From positions 543,111,602 through 543,175,601 of the forward strand of contig NC_064616.1 of NCBI RefSeq assembly GCF_023898315.1: a stretch of 64,000 bases of DNA, given 5' to 3'. Position numbers and translations under genes: made by a program. Below are positions 34,626 to 48,330 of the stretch, one piece after another (position 1 is the first letter of the stretch; every line of letters starts with the position of its first letter). The notes beneath the pieces were generated by a model that searched no databases, was not told where the DNA came from, and worked only from the letters and a program-made list of their open reading frames with translations. The DNA is from Schistocerca nitens (lineage: Eukaryota > Arthropoda > Insecta > Orthoptera > Acrididae).

Positions 34626-35800
34626 GGCGAATGAACAGTGGTACAATGTATCCTGAGCCATCCACTGTAAACTAGCTTGTAGAGTGTATGTGGAAGTATG
34701 AGACATCAATAAAACTGTTAGAATCTTTCAAGTGGTCATACAAGAGAATACTGTTCAGCGTGACGGTCTATTTTCGAAAATGAAAACGGTTACCATTGTG
34801 AGTTAATAATACATAAGACTCTATCGCTTCTACACGAAAAACTGTTCTCTCGTTGAAAATATTGCTGTGAAACTCTGGTATCGTTAGTTACGCTAAATGT
34901 GAGGAATGAACTGTCTAAAATTTTGGTTTAAGTCGTTTGCATTTAATTATTTTACTGAGATTTTAAGTAAGTATTTTTGAGTCAATTGCAGTAATTATGT
35001 ACTCCATGAATTCCCCAAGACCTCTAGTGTCGAATAGTGAAAATAATTGAGTGCCATAAAAGAGTGAAAGTCGCTAGTATTCATATCCGTAAATGAACTA
35101 TTGCGAATGCTATAGATTCAACCTGGAATGGAAAAATCTGATAGACTTACTGTGAACTCGCTGAATAGTTTGCATTAACTTTAACGAGGTCTCTGTGTGC
35201 TGAATAATGTTGTTAATAGCCTCTGTAGCCATAGAGTTGTTACATAGTATTGAATTGATCTTTACAGTGAAGATATATTCGATGGAACAAATCAAATTCA
35301 AAGATCATCGTTGACCTTTATGACAGATACTGAGACAAACGCGTTGCGTTCTTTGTGTCTAATAAGAAGGAGGCGACGTTTTCAAAACAAAATAATCGAA
35401 ATATGGACCAACTTCGCCACGTTGCGTTTGGGACAGTAACTGGAGTGTTTTTTATAAAATGATCTTTCAAACAAAGATAATTTTTCAGTCAGTTTGTAGC
35501 TCTGCTCTATACTTTCAATACTATATAAAGATTTCCGCACAAACGTATGAGACCCTATAGAACTGCTTCACTTCATAAAAATCCACTAACTTGCAAGGTG
35601 ACCATGTTCCAGGAACATGTGTGTATTTCACTTTAAAAACAATTAATGTTACAAAAGTATATCCAGAAAGTAGGATACCATTAAAACACAGATTCTGGTA
35701 TCTAAATAATTATGAGTGGAAGAACGTCTTTTGCATATAATTAGACTAGACACTCCTGATGAACCTAAGAATTTCTGTTCTGTAAGCTTTGTCCCCTTTC
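34626..35800. other. No recognised gene
   Basis: AT-rich, only short random-looking frames. Confidence 0.5.
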
Positions 35801-35810
35801 CACTGACAGG

Positions 35811-37075
35811 TTTTTTTTATTGAATTTCAGTCCCCCATATGGGGGGGTGACTGTAAAAATGGTGTTAAAAATCTGAAAAGCGTACACAAAAAACCACACA
35901 GTGTGACGACTAAAGAAACACAAAGAGAAATACTGCCGGAGCAAATAGTTGCTATGGGCGACAGAGGACATAACCAACACTGAAAACACAAGTCCAGCAC
36001 ACAGTTAAAATCAGAGCTCTTGATGTCACTAGAGAACAGCACCAAACACAACACTGATGTAGAACAGTGACGATGATGAACTAACTGGAAGGTCCTGCCA
36101 GGGGTATGGAGACGAGGGAGAAGGGAAGAAAGGAAGATTGGTGTTGCTAGAGGGAGGTAGAGAGGGGGAGACAGGTGGGGGGAGCGCCGAAGGGGGCAAG
36201 GGAGGAAAGGATAGGGGAGGGAGACTGCCGAAGAGGGGGTGCGGAGATTCAGGATGGGGGAAGGAGGAAAACCCACTCTGGGGGAAGCAGGGGAGAGGAA
36301 AATTAGGGGCCCTGGGAAGGCGGTCGGCAAGGCCAGGCTACAGTTGGTTGGAAGGATAGGGGTCACAGTGAAGTTCATCATCCGGGAGAGGGAGGTTCTG
36401 GAAATTGCCATGATGAAGGACGTAGAGGGTGTGGAGGTGGAGAGAGGGAGGCATAAAGTTATAGAGGCGCAGCAACGGGCTGGGGGCCGAGAGGAAGGAG
36501 GACACCAGGGGGAGAGTGGTAGGGGATCAAGCCTGTGGACAGTGTAAAGGATGTGGATATGTTGGAGGAAAAGTAGAAGGTGGGGGAAGGGGATGAGGTC
36601 ATTCACGAGTCGTGTGGGGGACAGAAGTTGGATACAGATGACAAGATGGAGCACGTGGCATTCCAGGATTTGGAGGGCCTCGTAAAATTGGGGGGGGGGG
36701 GGCGGAGATCGATGCAACGCTCGAATGACAGAGGACAGGACAGATGAGGGATTTCTAGGCGTGGAGGATGGTGGAAGGATGCAATTCTCATGTCTTGCCG
36801 GAAAGGAGTTTCAAGAGGCCCAGGGGGGAATCGACTTCCTGCTGGATGCTGGATGGTCAGAAGATGAGGGATCCAGGTAAGGTCACGGTCAAGGTTGAGG
36901 CCAAGGTATTTCTGGGTGGGGGTGAGCTGGATGGGACGACCATAAGTGGTTACGTAGAGATCATGGAGATGGAAGGAGAGCATGTTGATTCCTATGACGA
37001 TTGCCTTGGTTGTGGAAGGGTTGATACGAAGCGACCACTGGTTGCACCAAGTAGTGAACTCGTCAAGGTCTGTTA
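35811..37075 (-). pseudogene. LINE, 5'-truncated, polyA tail and target duplication
   Basis: Minus-strand insertion ending at the left in an eight-base polyA (T run 35811-35818) just after aattcaat and flanked by cactgacagg (35801-35810) and cactgatagg (37076-37085), one mismatch in 10. Coding starts inside the RT thumb: TDLDEFTTWCNQWSLRINPS, TTKAIVIG, LTPTQKYLGLNLDRDLTW. After a frame change a long Pro/Ser/Leu-rich frame (35827-36717) ends close to the polyA. The GC-rich, purine-heavy plus strand reflects this C-terminal region. The catalytic RT core is missing. Jockey-superfamily-like; exact clade uncertain. Confidence 0.75.
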
Positions 37076-37085
37076 CACTGATAGG

Positions 37086-39816
<2,731 letters not shown>

Positions 39817-39821
39817 TATAC

Positions 39822-39885
<64 letters not shown>
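39817..39885. repeat. TA microsatellite, right of mariner
   Basis: Continuation of the microsatellite interrupted by the mariner, beginning tatacatatacatatata. Confidence 0.95.
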
Positions 39886-39889
<4 letters not shown>

Positions 39890-41814
39890 ACATTTATTCG
39901 AGTACTACGTAAAAGTATGTTGTAATGCAAGACGGTGAAAAACTTTTCTTGATCTTTGCTGACAAATTGTCCTATTATACATTGCTTGTATATATATGTA
40001 AACATTATATATTTTTAAATTATGTAATTTATTTCTGTCTAAAGGTTTATTAAAGTTTAGTGCAAAATTTAAAGAAAATTTCTCAAGAACTTTTGAAGAT
40101 TTTTGAAACATGGTTTCCACTTTATATATTACATACATTAAAACAAGATACAGCCTACGTCTGTCCAAATGTTCATTAGAGTGTAGTCTACGAATTTGAA
40201 CTAAGCTGGTACAAAATTTGTCGAGATTTTCTGTATCTACATTCCACCTTCATACATTTCATATATATATATTTTTATATCATTTATGTTATATTTACGT
40301 TTGGGTATTACACAGACTGAAAAATTATATAGCTAATATCCGTCTGGATGTTCATTAGGGTTTGTGTTAAAGTTTCAAGTAAATCAGCCAAATAATTTCC
40401 GAATTTCTTAGTAAAAGCTTGAGATAACGACTTGTCTTTATACGTTTTCATTAGTTTTCCATAAAATTCTGACATAAAGTATTTGGTAAGTAATTATTAT
40501 TATGTGCGTGAACTTTTCATAACTGTTACACATAAATTTTCTAATGTAAAATTACTTCCCTATGTTATAAAACACCATTACTGTGGAACCTGTACGGGAC
40601 TAGAAAATTTTATTACTTACAGTGATGAAAAAAGGCCCGTAGGAATAAAAGACTGACTGTCCCTCATTGACGCGATAAATATGACCATATATTCAATGGA
40701 GAAATAACAGAAAACAGCATCACTGATCTTTACGAAAGGTACTGAGATTACAGTGCTGCCTTCTTTTACATTATAATAAGAACGAGTCAATTTACAATAC
40801 AACATAAAGGCAATAAAGATATATCTGCCCAGTGAAGGACTCTGGAATATTATAAATGTTGCTGCTATTATGTAACCTATGCTGTACAAAGATCACTCAC
40901 GTGCAGATGACTTTTCTGACAGCTCCTTCTCTTGTCTGCCCTCTAAGTTCGTGTTGGCGTCTAAGAACGACCCTCAAACGAGAACCGCCACTACATTTCA
41001 TATTTCAAAGAAGTTTGTGCGATCATCACATGTAGTGCTAGGAACATGTTCCCCACCAGTCGTAGTGAAACATCCATCTTAGAAGTAAATACTGCATATT
41101 TCACCAATATGTTTACAGTACGTTCAAACTGAAACAAAAATATGATTTTAGTGGGACACGAGAAATTTTCTGCTTCGAGACAAATGAGACTTAAAATTCG
41201 CTGTAGTTTTAAATTGATGTTGAAATCTTTGTAGTAACTTACGAGATTATACCTGTGAGTTTCCTTATTAACTTGTATATTGTCAGGCATAGTTTGAACA
41301 TGTAACTAATATACAGCGTAGTCTACAGGTATACAGTAGATTATAATCAACTGAAAAGCAAGATTTTTCATTTGAAAGTGTCATCATAAAAACTGTTTTA
41401 AATTTCTACATGGAACTCAATGTTTATGACATTATGTGAAAGGACATATTTTCCATTGATAACAAAGTTCATTGAGTCCATGCAAAATGAATTCTTTCCT
41501 TCTAGTATCACTGTAAACATCTTAATTTACTCCAGGTACATGTTTTGCAGAGAGCTTTCCTCAGACACACTGGCCCACAGCTGTTATAGCTGGCACTTGC
41601 TGTATTTCATGCTGGCACTGTGACTACTTTGACGTCAGAACTGATCCAGCTCATGTTCTATAGCAGAGACCCATGGGTAACTTTCTGGCCGTGGGAGTAC
41701 CTGAACATCACGGAGATGTGATTCTTCACTTTCTACAGGTATATTTCTTGCTCAAACAGTCCACTGGTGAACTGCCAGTCCATAGTGTTTAACAGGCCAA
41801 TATTTCGGTGATCA
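39886..41814. other. No recognised gene; loose tandem repeat
   Basis: Around 40030-40460 the phrases tctgtctaaaggtttatta, gtctgtccaaatgttcatta and gtctggatgttcattagg recur at roughly 130-180-base spacing, each followed by an aaatttgaa/aaagtttcaa phrase, suggesting a diverged tandem repeat. No coding signal. Confidence 0.45.
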
Positions 41815-42262
41815 GACATGTCGCGCTGACGAACTGAGCTTGTGAGGGCGGGCGGCCATCTTAAATCCCCTCCCCTCTCGAGGTGTTCTCTTCACGGTCC
41901 GCGCCCGTACGTCAGCGATCGGTGAGACAGATGGCACCGTGGGCCACAGGAAGAAAAGGCACACCGACATGTATTTGCAAGCGGATAGCTGCCTCCACCT
42001 TGCGCAGAGGAATGGGGTGCTAAAAACACTGGTGCACAGGGCGTGCAGTATTTCTGACGCAGAGTGTCTACCCCAAGAGCTGTAATTCCTCAAAACTGTA
42101 TACTGGAAAAACGGATACTCGGAACGGTAGATCAGACTCGCTCTCCGCCCCACCACCACAGTACAGCGTGTGGAGATCGAAGAAATCACGAAGAAAGAGA
42201 TAGGCACTGCCTATTTACCGTATACTGGCGCACTGTCAGGGAAAATAGGACGAATATTGAGG

Positions 42263-42464
42263 TTCAAAATAGTTCAAATGGCTCTGAGCATTATGGGACT
42301 TAACGTCCAGGGTCATCAGTACCCTAGCACTTAGAACTACTTAAACGTAACTAACCGAAGGACATCACACACATCCATTCCCGAGGCAGGATTCGAACCT
42401 GCAACCGTAGCGGTCGCGCCGTTCCAGACTGTAGCGCCTAGAACCGCTCGGCCACCCCGGCCTG
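42263..42464 (-). mobile_element. tRNA-derived SINE, head type 1
   Basis: Minus orientation with a perfect 12-bp duplication, cgaatattgagg (42251-42262 and 42465-42476). B box complement ggattcgaacc is intact. Inserted in the Penelope-like coding region; removing it restores the reading IGRIL-RKHRVE. Confidence 0.95.
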
Positions 42465-42669
42465 CGAATATTGAGGAAACACCGAGTAGAAACTGTCTTC
42501 TGCCCACCAAATAAAACGCGAGCATTATTGGGAAGTGTCAAAGACGATCTCGGTTTGCGGAAGGTCGGCATATACTAGATTATGTGTCAATGTGTGAAGA
42601 CTTATATTGGACAGACAGTGCGCACCATCGAAGACCATTGTCGAGAACATCACAGGCACACTCGACTTG

Positions 42670-42872
42670 CCGCGTGGGATTAGCCGAGCGGTCTAAGGCG
42701 CTGCAGTCATGGACTGTGCGGCTGGTCCCGGCGGAGGTTCGAGTCCTCCCTCTGGCATGGGTGTGTGTGTTTGTCCTTAGAATAATTAGGTTAAGTAGTT
42801 TGTAAGCTTAGGGACTGATGACTTCAGCAGTTAAGTCCCATAAGATTTCACACACATTTGAACATTTTTTGA
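42670..42872 (+). mobile_element. tRNA-derived SINE, head type 3
   Basis: Plus orientation. Head attagccgagcggtctaagg (A box region) and gaggttcgagtcctccctc (B box), linker gtgtgtgtttgtccttagaa, tail ttagggactgatgacttcag and agttaagtcccataagattt, ending catttgaacatttttt. Flanked by acactcgacttg (42658-42669 and 42873-42884), perfect over 12. The tail is a diverged form of the type 1 tail. Inserted in the endonuclease region of the Penelope-like element. Confidence 0.93.
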
Positions 42873-44671
42873 ACACTCGACTTGCGTACCAAAACAAGTC
42901 GGCGGTTGCAGAGCTCTGTTTGTCCGAAAATGACGGAATGACTACCAACATACCAGGGTCTTGGCACATACGTTTAATTACTGGGACAGTGTCGTTAGAG
43001 AGGCTATCTAAATTCGTTCCAGGCAGGTACTCATCAACGGCGATTGCGGCTACAACCCCAGCAGGGCAATAGAACCAACAGTGAGTGTAATTAAAAAGAC
43101 GCTCAGCAAAGGAAAGGAACGGGCGACTAGGGCGGACAAGGCGATTACACCGACGCCACCACGACGTCGACGCCAGCGTCTCACCGACCGCTGACGAGCG
43201 GGCACGGACCGCAGAGAGAACACCTCGCGAATAGAGGGGATTTAAGACGGCCGCCCGCCCTCAGGAGCTCAGTTTGTCAGCACACCTGATCTCCAAAATA
43301 TTGTGCCCATTGGGCACTATGGACCGGCAGTACACCTGTGGACTGTTCGATCACGGAGATAACTCATAGAGACGCGTATCATGCTGTGCCGATGAGTGGC
43401 ACTTTCTCCAATTATCCCCTCCTTGACCCGCCCTGGTAGCGCCATCGGGAGTCGTAAAGGAGGGAAGGTGCGTGCACCCAGTGCTAAGTCTGATGGCAGA
43501 GGCCGGTGCTGCAACACAGTGGTGTCCCGGTAGGCGCCTACAATTAGTTCTGGCTCTCTAAAGTAATTATGTGGCGAATAACACTGCTTTGGGTTTTGGA
43601 CTACCTAGTGCTTACCTGGACTCATGGCTTACTCTGCATGCGGAGATGTCTTATAGTTGAGAATGAAGACGGAGAAACTAGAAGATTATTAAGCTTCCTT
43701 ACAGGAGTAATACGATCCTATACGCGCAGCCAGGATGGGATTGATTTGGAAGGTCAAGTTCAATACTTCTACATCTAATACTTCTGCTGTGTTGATATAC
43801 GTCAGTCATTAGGTGGTTTAAGTTACTAGTATATTAGAAGTGAATTCTTGTTAATACTGTCATTGTAATTACCGTGTAACTCGGGGCTCGTGGTGACTAT
43901 CAGTTGTGACACTTTTGTTTTCCAAGTGTTAATTATTGTTCGTTAATATTGTGTAAAGGAATATCTGATTCATAAGGTGTTGGATGGACATTGGAGGTCC
44001 AGTAAATGTTTAGCTTGAGAAGATCCGATGTTAGTTTAGCATCGACTGGGGAGCCAAGGCTGTCAACAATACCAGGACTCCAGAGGATTGGGACCGCTTG
44101 ATTGTGCTGACTGAGGTTCGGTCACAGGAAATTACCTTTCTAGGGCAAAATGGCATATTATAACAGTATAGACTGCTGTTATAGCATTTGCTTCTATCGT
44201 AAGTTTTGAATATTTGCTTGCTTCTAGGTGCGTAAATGGTGTCTTAAAATTTATTGTTTAATATTTATTTACTGTTGATGGAGTTTGTTTGTATGATGAG
44301 CCTCAGATTAAAAAAAAAAAAAAAGATATAGTAGCTTTACCAGAGTTGGATAAGAATTTAGAACTTTTATAAGAAGTTTTTGATAAAATTGTTTTTCTAA
44401 CTTTTTTAATTTTTGGTTACGAATTCACTAATTGGAAGTAATTTTACTTTGAAGGTAATTTTCTTTAATTCGACCGCTTGGATTTAAAAACCTGGAGAAG
44501 TGCTATTAATGTTTAGTTTTAATAGATGGTTGAAAATGGTGGTCTGCCTTTTGAGACCCATTGCTCGCTCCACTGCCCACTTGGTACCAAATGGTAGCAG
44601 TGCGAAAAGATTGGGTCTGGTAGAGCAGGCTAACAAGTTATTACTCAGCTTACTGTTCTGTTTCAGGTTGA

Positions 44672-45600
44672 CTATGGCGACAGTGAGAGGCCCCACACGC
44701 GTGCGGAGATATCAGTTCTTGTACAAAATTAGAAGCGGTATGAATTCACAAGAAACAGTCGATGAATTGGTACAGCAATCAAGACTAGTTATGGGAAAAG
44801 CCGATCGTTATTAAAGTTCCCCACAGCGAGGTACGTCAGCGCATCGAATCTGTGAACGCGGGGCTTCGCCAGTTTGAAATCCAGAAAGAGCTGTTTCGTG
44901 AATCGAGAACTACTGCTGGTCGACTTAGGCGATTGCTAGTGCGTTTCAAACATTATAAGGACAGTTTGGCTGATTTCATTGGAGTGGTGATGTTACCTGC
45001 CCATTGCAACAGAGAATGAGACAGCTCAAGGTTACCAAGATATCAAGGGGTGCGTTTGACTATTTTTGAAAGGTTACCTTACCTTTCACAAGAATAAATC
45101 ATACGGTGTATAGACTTATCGCACAACTAGGTAACTAGTATATCTGAATTTTAAAATTATTAGATGTCCAAGAGCTGGGAATGGTGATGGGCTTATCTCA
45201 TGTGGAACTGTTACAAATATTGGCCATTAACCTGAGAGGAGCCTTGGGAAAATAGATGTAAGAAGTGTTAGATCATAATCCAAGTACTGAAGAGCTGCGA
45301 AGGGATATTTTCAAGAGGGTAATTCGACATAGAAACATAGAGGTATAATAAAACACATACCAGATGGGTCTAAACCGCCAGATAGGAAAATGGTTTTTTG
45401 TACAACATCTAGGACATTTCAGTAAGTTAACGACCTACTAAGACAAACGCACATCATAATTTGATGAGAAGCGACAAAGCAAGAAGTAACATAGAATTCC
45501 TAACACCGCGATACGTTTTCATTGTGGACAAGAAGGCCATATAGCGCCGAGGTGTAATAGTGTTAAGCAACCAGAATTACGTAATTATACTAATGAGTTT
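44672..45600 (+). pseudogene. Gypsy gag relic with zinc knuckle
   Basis: ATG at 44672 opens a frame with YKIRSGMNSQETVDELVQQS, like the SAP-like N-terminal segment of some insect gypsy Gag proteins; it ends at 44814. Shifted pieces follow (VRQRIESVNAGLRQFEIQ, RRLLVRFKHYKDSLADF). At about 45514-45555 the frame reads RFHCGQEGHIAPRC, a CCHC zinc knuckle in which the first cysteine is arginine. Stops and shifts make it non-functional. Confidence 0.6.
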
Positions 45601-45759
45601 AAACAGAATGTGTAGTGTTGGGTGAGGGTAAAGAGGACATGTGCAACGAACATGCAGACGCAGTAAGATGAGAGGCAAAACTGATTGACGGTATTTAAAA
45701 AGGGCCGCTCGTAACATTATGTAATGTTTCCCCCAGGTTATGACTATACGGGGAATTCC

Positions 45760-45865
45760 TACCAGAGAACCGTGGAATCTGCCTTTTGTATGATGCGATA
45801 TTAATGAAGAACTTATTTGTGAACTGCTTTATACAGGAAGTACGATAACACCTGTGGATAAACAA
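45760..45865 (+). pseudogene. Gypsy aspartic protease relic
   Basis: Reads NEELICELLYTGSTITPVDK, resembling the retroviral protease active-site strand (LxDTGST) with the catalytic Asp replaced by Tyr. Position between the zinc knuckle and the RT supports the call. Confidence 0.5.
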
Positions 45866-46209
45866 TGGGTTAAGACAGTGAAAGTGGCCTGCCGTTAGTA
45901 AGCAAACTGTAAAGTATACGGAGCTAATTAAACTTGCATGGAAGTAGTTGAATACATACCGGGAAAAAGTAAGATAGGGCAGTAAAAGCGGAACAGTAAG
46001 GTGAGACTCATAAAAGCTCTTACACATCTATGTGTTTCAGGATCTGATTTCATGGGTAAAGTCAGTCTGATTCATAATTGGGCAAATAAAAGATCCTGGT
46101 TTCGATTTACGCCACATTAAAGATTAACCCTTTGTTAATATAACAAGAAGAAGGAGTTAGAGAACGGAATAACAGAAGGAAACTTTACAAAGAGGTAGAC
46201 GGTGTAACT

Positions 46210-47700
46210 CAACAGAAACCGGATCCATCTGAGCACTTACAGATGAATGTCAAATGTAACGTTTTGCGAATATGCGTACGCCAAAATTTTCCTGACGTAC
46301 CCACAACGAAACCAGGTGTTACATACTCGCTTAAATTCACCACTGAAGACACCGACAAAATTCCTTAGTGGTAATCACCTTATCGCTTGACCCCGCCCCG
46401 TATGAAAATACTAAAACAGTTAATCTGGAAACTTAGAAAAAGAGGAATTAAGATCTTTGAAGCCACATTACGAAGCATCGAAACCTAATGGCGAAAGCAG
46501 GCCAGTAGTAATTATAGAGCATTAAATAGAAAAATATTGCCTGCTCAGTTCCACTTGCAGATTTACATTACGTTCGACTGTTTCAAAGACGCAAAACGTT
46601 TTACAAAAAATGGTTGAAGTGGCTCTAAGCACTATGGGATTTAACATATGAGGTCATCAGTCCCCTAGCCTTAGACCTACTTAAACGTAACTAACCTAAG
46701 GACAGTACACACATCCATGCCCGAGGCAGGATTAGAACCTGCGACCATGGCAGCAGCGCCGTTCCGGATTAAAGCGCCTAGAACCACTCTGCCGGCAAAT
46801 ATTTTACAATATTAGACCTTAATCAACGTATAATCAAATTCCAATAAATGAGAAATCCAAACCTCTTGCTGCATTCGCTACGGGATGGAACGTCTATGAA
46901 TTTAATCGAGTGCCGTTTGGATTGTCGAATGAAGGTGCAGTTCTTTCTCAGTTGATGGATCTTACATTCCATGATATAAAATTTAATTGTGGACATAACC
47001 TTTTAGATGATTTGGCGATCTACAGAATGGATACTATGATACGTATGTTAGATGTGAAAGAAATATTTCCGCCTTTACTACAAGTTGGCCTAACTGTAGA
47101 TCCGGATAAACTGCAAGTAGCCTGTTCCACAGTACAACTGCTGGGTCAGATAATCACTCCCGAAGGGGTAATCATAGACTCGGAAAGAATAAAGACTATA
47201 TAACACTTTAAATATCTTAAGACTGCAAAGAAGTAGCACGTTTGGGACTAGCGCATTTTTAACAAAATTTGTTTAGGATTGTGCTATTAGTGTCGCACCA
47301 CTGAAAGATATCCGAAAGAAAGGACATATATTTTAATGGAGGGAAGCGCAAAGCGCAGCATTCGAGGACATCAAAGAAGCACTGAGTACGGCACTAATTA
47401 TGATGCTCCCTGATTTAAAAATAATTATTTAGCAAACGTATGTCCAGTGGGTGGTACTGGAGCAGTGCTTCTGCAAGTTAGTGATGAGAAACGTCGACCT
47501 ACATATTGTGCGTCGAGGGCCCTTATTGATCTAGAAAAGAAATATTTCGTATATGAAGTAGAAGCATTAACAGTCCTCTTACGACTAGAAAAAAATCGAT
47601 ATTACTTAACACACACTCATTTCCGTTTAGACAAACAATCAGACATTCTTCTGGGTCTTGGGAAGAGCAAGACAAAGTGAATGCATTGCAAGACTGGCAG
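46210..47700 (+). pseudogene. Gypsy reverse transcriptase and RNase H relic
   Basis: Pieces in Ty3/gypsy order: YRLTPPRMKILKQL, YRALNRKILPAQFHLQ, CFKDAKRFTK, then across the SINE YFTILDLNQ, AFATGWNVYEFNRVPFGLSN, the catalytic region LLDDLAIYR (normally YLDD), and PDKLQVACSTVQLLGQIITP. The RNase H part reads GGTGAVLLQVSDEKRRPTYC and DLEKKYFVYEVEALTVLLRL. Several frames are used and stops occur. Clear family assignment; no activity possible. Confidence 0.8.
46607..46796 (-). mobile_element. tRNA-derived SINE, head type 1, diverged
   Basis: Minus orientation. Flanked by aaacgttttacaa (46594-46606) and aaatattttacaa (46797-46809), two mismatches in 13. The B box is damaged (ggattagaacc) and the head is shortened, so this is an older copy. 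Inserted in gypsy RT between FTK and YFTIL. Confidence 0.9.
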
Positions 47701-47846
47701 GGTGTAGACTTGCATTTAATTTCGTCGTCGTCAGTGTTCCCGAAACGGCTAATTTAGTGGGAGACACCCTTAGAAGGATGTCTCAAGTATACAGTGACTG
47801 GGAACAACAAAGGTCAACAAAGGTTAACTTGATATTAACTGATGTG

Positions 47847-48048
47847 TTCAAATGGTTCAAATGGCTCTGAGCACTATGGGACTTAACTTCTGAGGTCATT
47901 AGTCCCCTAGAACTTAGAACTACTTGAACCTAACTAACGTAAGGACATCAAACACATCCATGCTCGAGGCAGGATTCGAACCTGCGACCGTAGCTGTCGC
48001 GCGGTTCCAGACTGTAGCGCCTAGAACCGCTCGGCTACCGCGGCTGGC
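47847..48048 (-). mobile_element. tRNA-derived SINE, head type 1
   Basis: Minus orientation. Flanked by aactgatgtg (47837-47846) and atctgatgtg (48049-48058), with eight matching bases. B box complement ggattcgaacc is intact. Confidence 0.9.
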
Positions 48049-48330
48049 ATCTGATGTGCCACAGCTATTTAAGGACAGGGGAATGGAAATTCGTAGTATT
48101 AAAGTGGAATGATAAATGAATGAAGAGGGTAAACTCTATTTCCTACAGAAGAACATCTTTCTTATGTTTCACGTTACGATAAAAAAAAGCGAAAGTTGTG
48201 GTTCCCTCTTTTGGGAAACGAAGTGTTAGAAGAAGTATGCTTGTCGTGCTACATGTACATAAACACTCCTCTAGCCGCTGTACAGTGCAAGGCGTATGGT
48301 GTGCCATATTCATATTTTCCTATTGCATTC

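Larger units (their letters stand above)
41815..43305 (+). mobile_element. Penelope-like element with inverted terminal segments and two SINEs
   Basis: Plus-strand coding: KKRHTDMYLQADSCLHLAQR and NGVLKTLVHRA (RT thumb), TAYLPYTGALSGKIGRIL followed across the first SINE by RKHRVETVFCPP, GSVKDDLGLRKVGIY, then the GIY-YIG-type endonuclease CVKTYIGQTVRTIEDHCREH and, across the second SINE, NKSAVAELC. The RT catalytic core is missing (5' truncation). Segment 41815-41935 is repeated in inverted orientation at about 43170-43305 (ctcgaggtgttctct versus agagaacacctcgcg; ggcggccatctta versus tta-type partner), which fits the odd terminal repeats of Penelope-like elements. At least one stop is present. 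Confidence 0.8.
43306..48330 (+). mobile_element. Second Ty3/gypsy element, decayed, two SINE insertions
   Basis: Plus-strand order: a candidate 5' LTR (about 43309-43880, beginning tgtgcccattgggcac), a partial tRNA-Pro-like primer site (tcggggctcgt, 43881-43891), gag from 44672, a zinc knuckle relic at 45514, protease relic near 45800, reverse transcriptase and RNase H from 46210 to 47700, and perhaps the integrase start near 48060-48330. SINEs at 46607-46796 and 47847-48048 split it. No 3' LTR was found, so the LTR call rests on position and the primer-like site only. Frames are broken throughout; it is older than the two SINEs. Confidence 0.65.

Noticed and set aside
35827-36717. 296-residue Pro/Ser-rich protein as a host gene
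   Set aside because: It is the C-terminal, frame-shifted part of a LINE bounded by a polyA tail and a target duplication.
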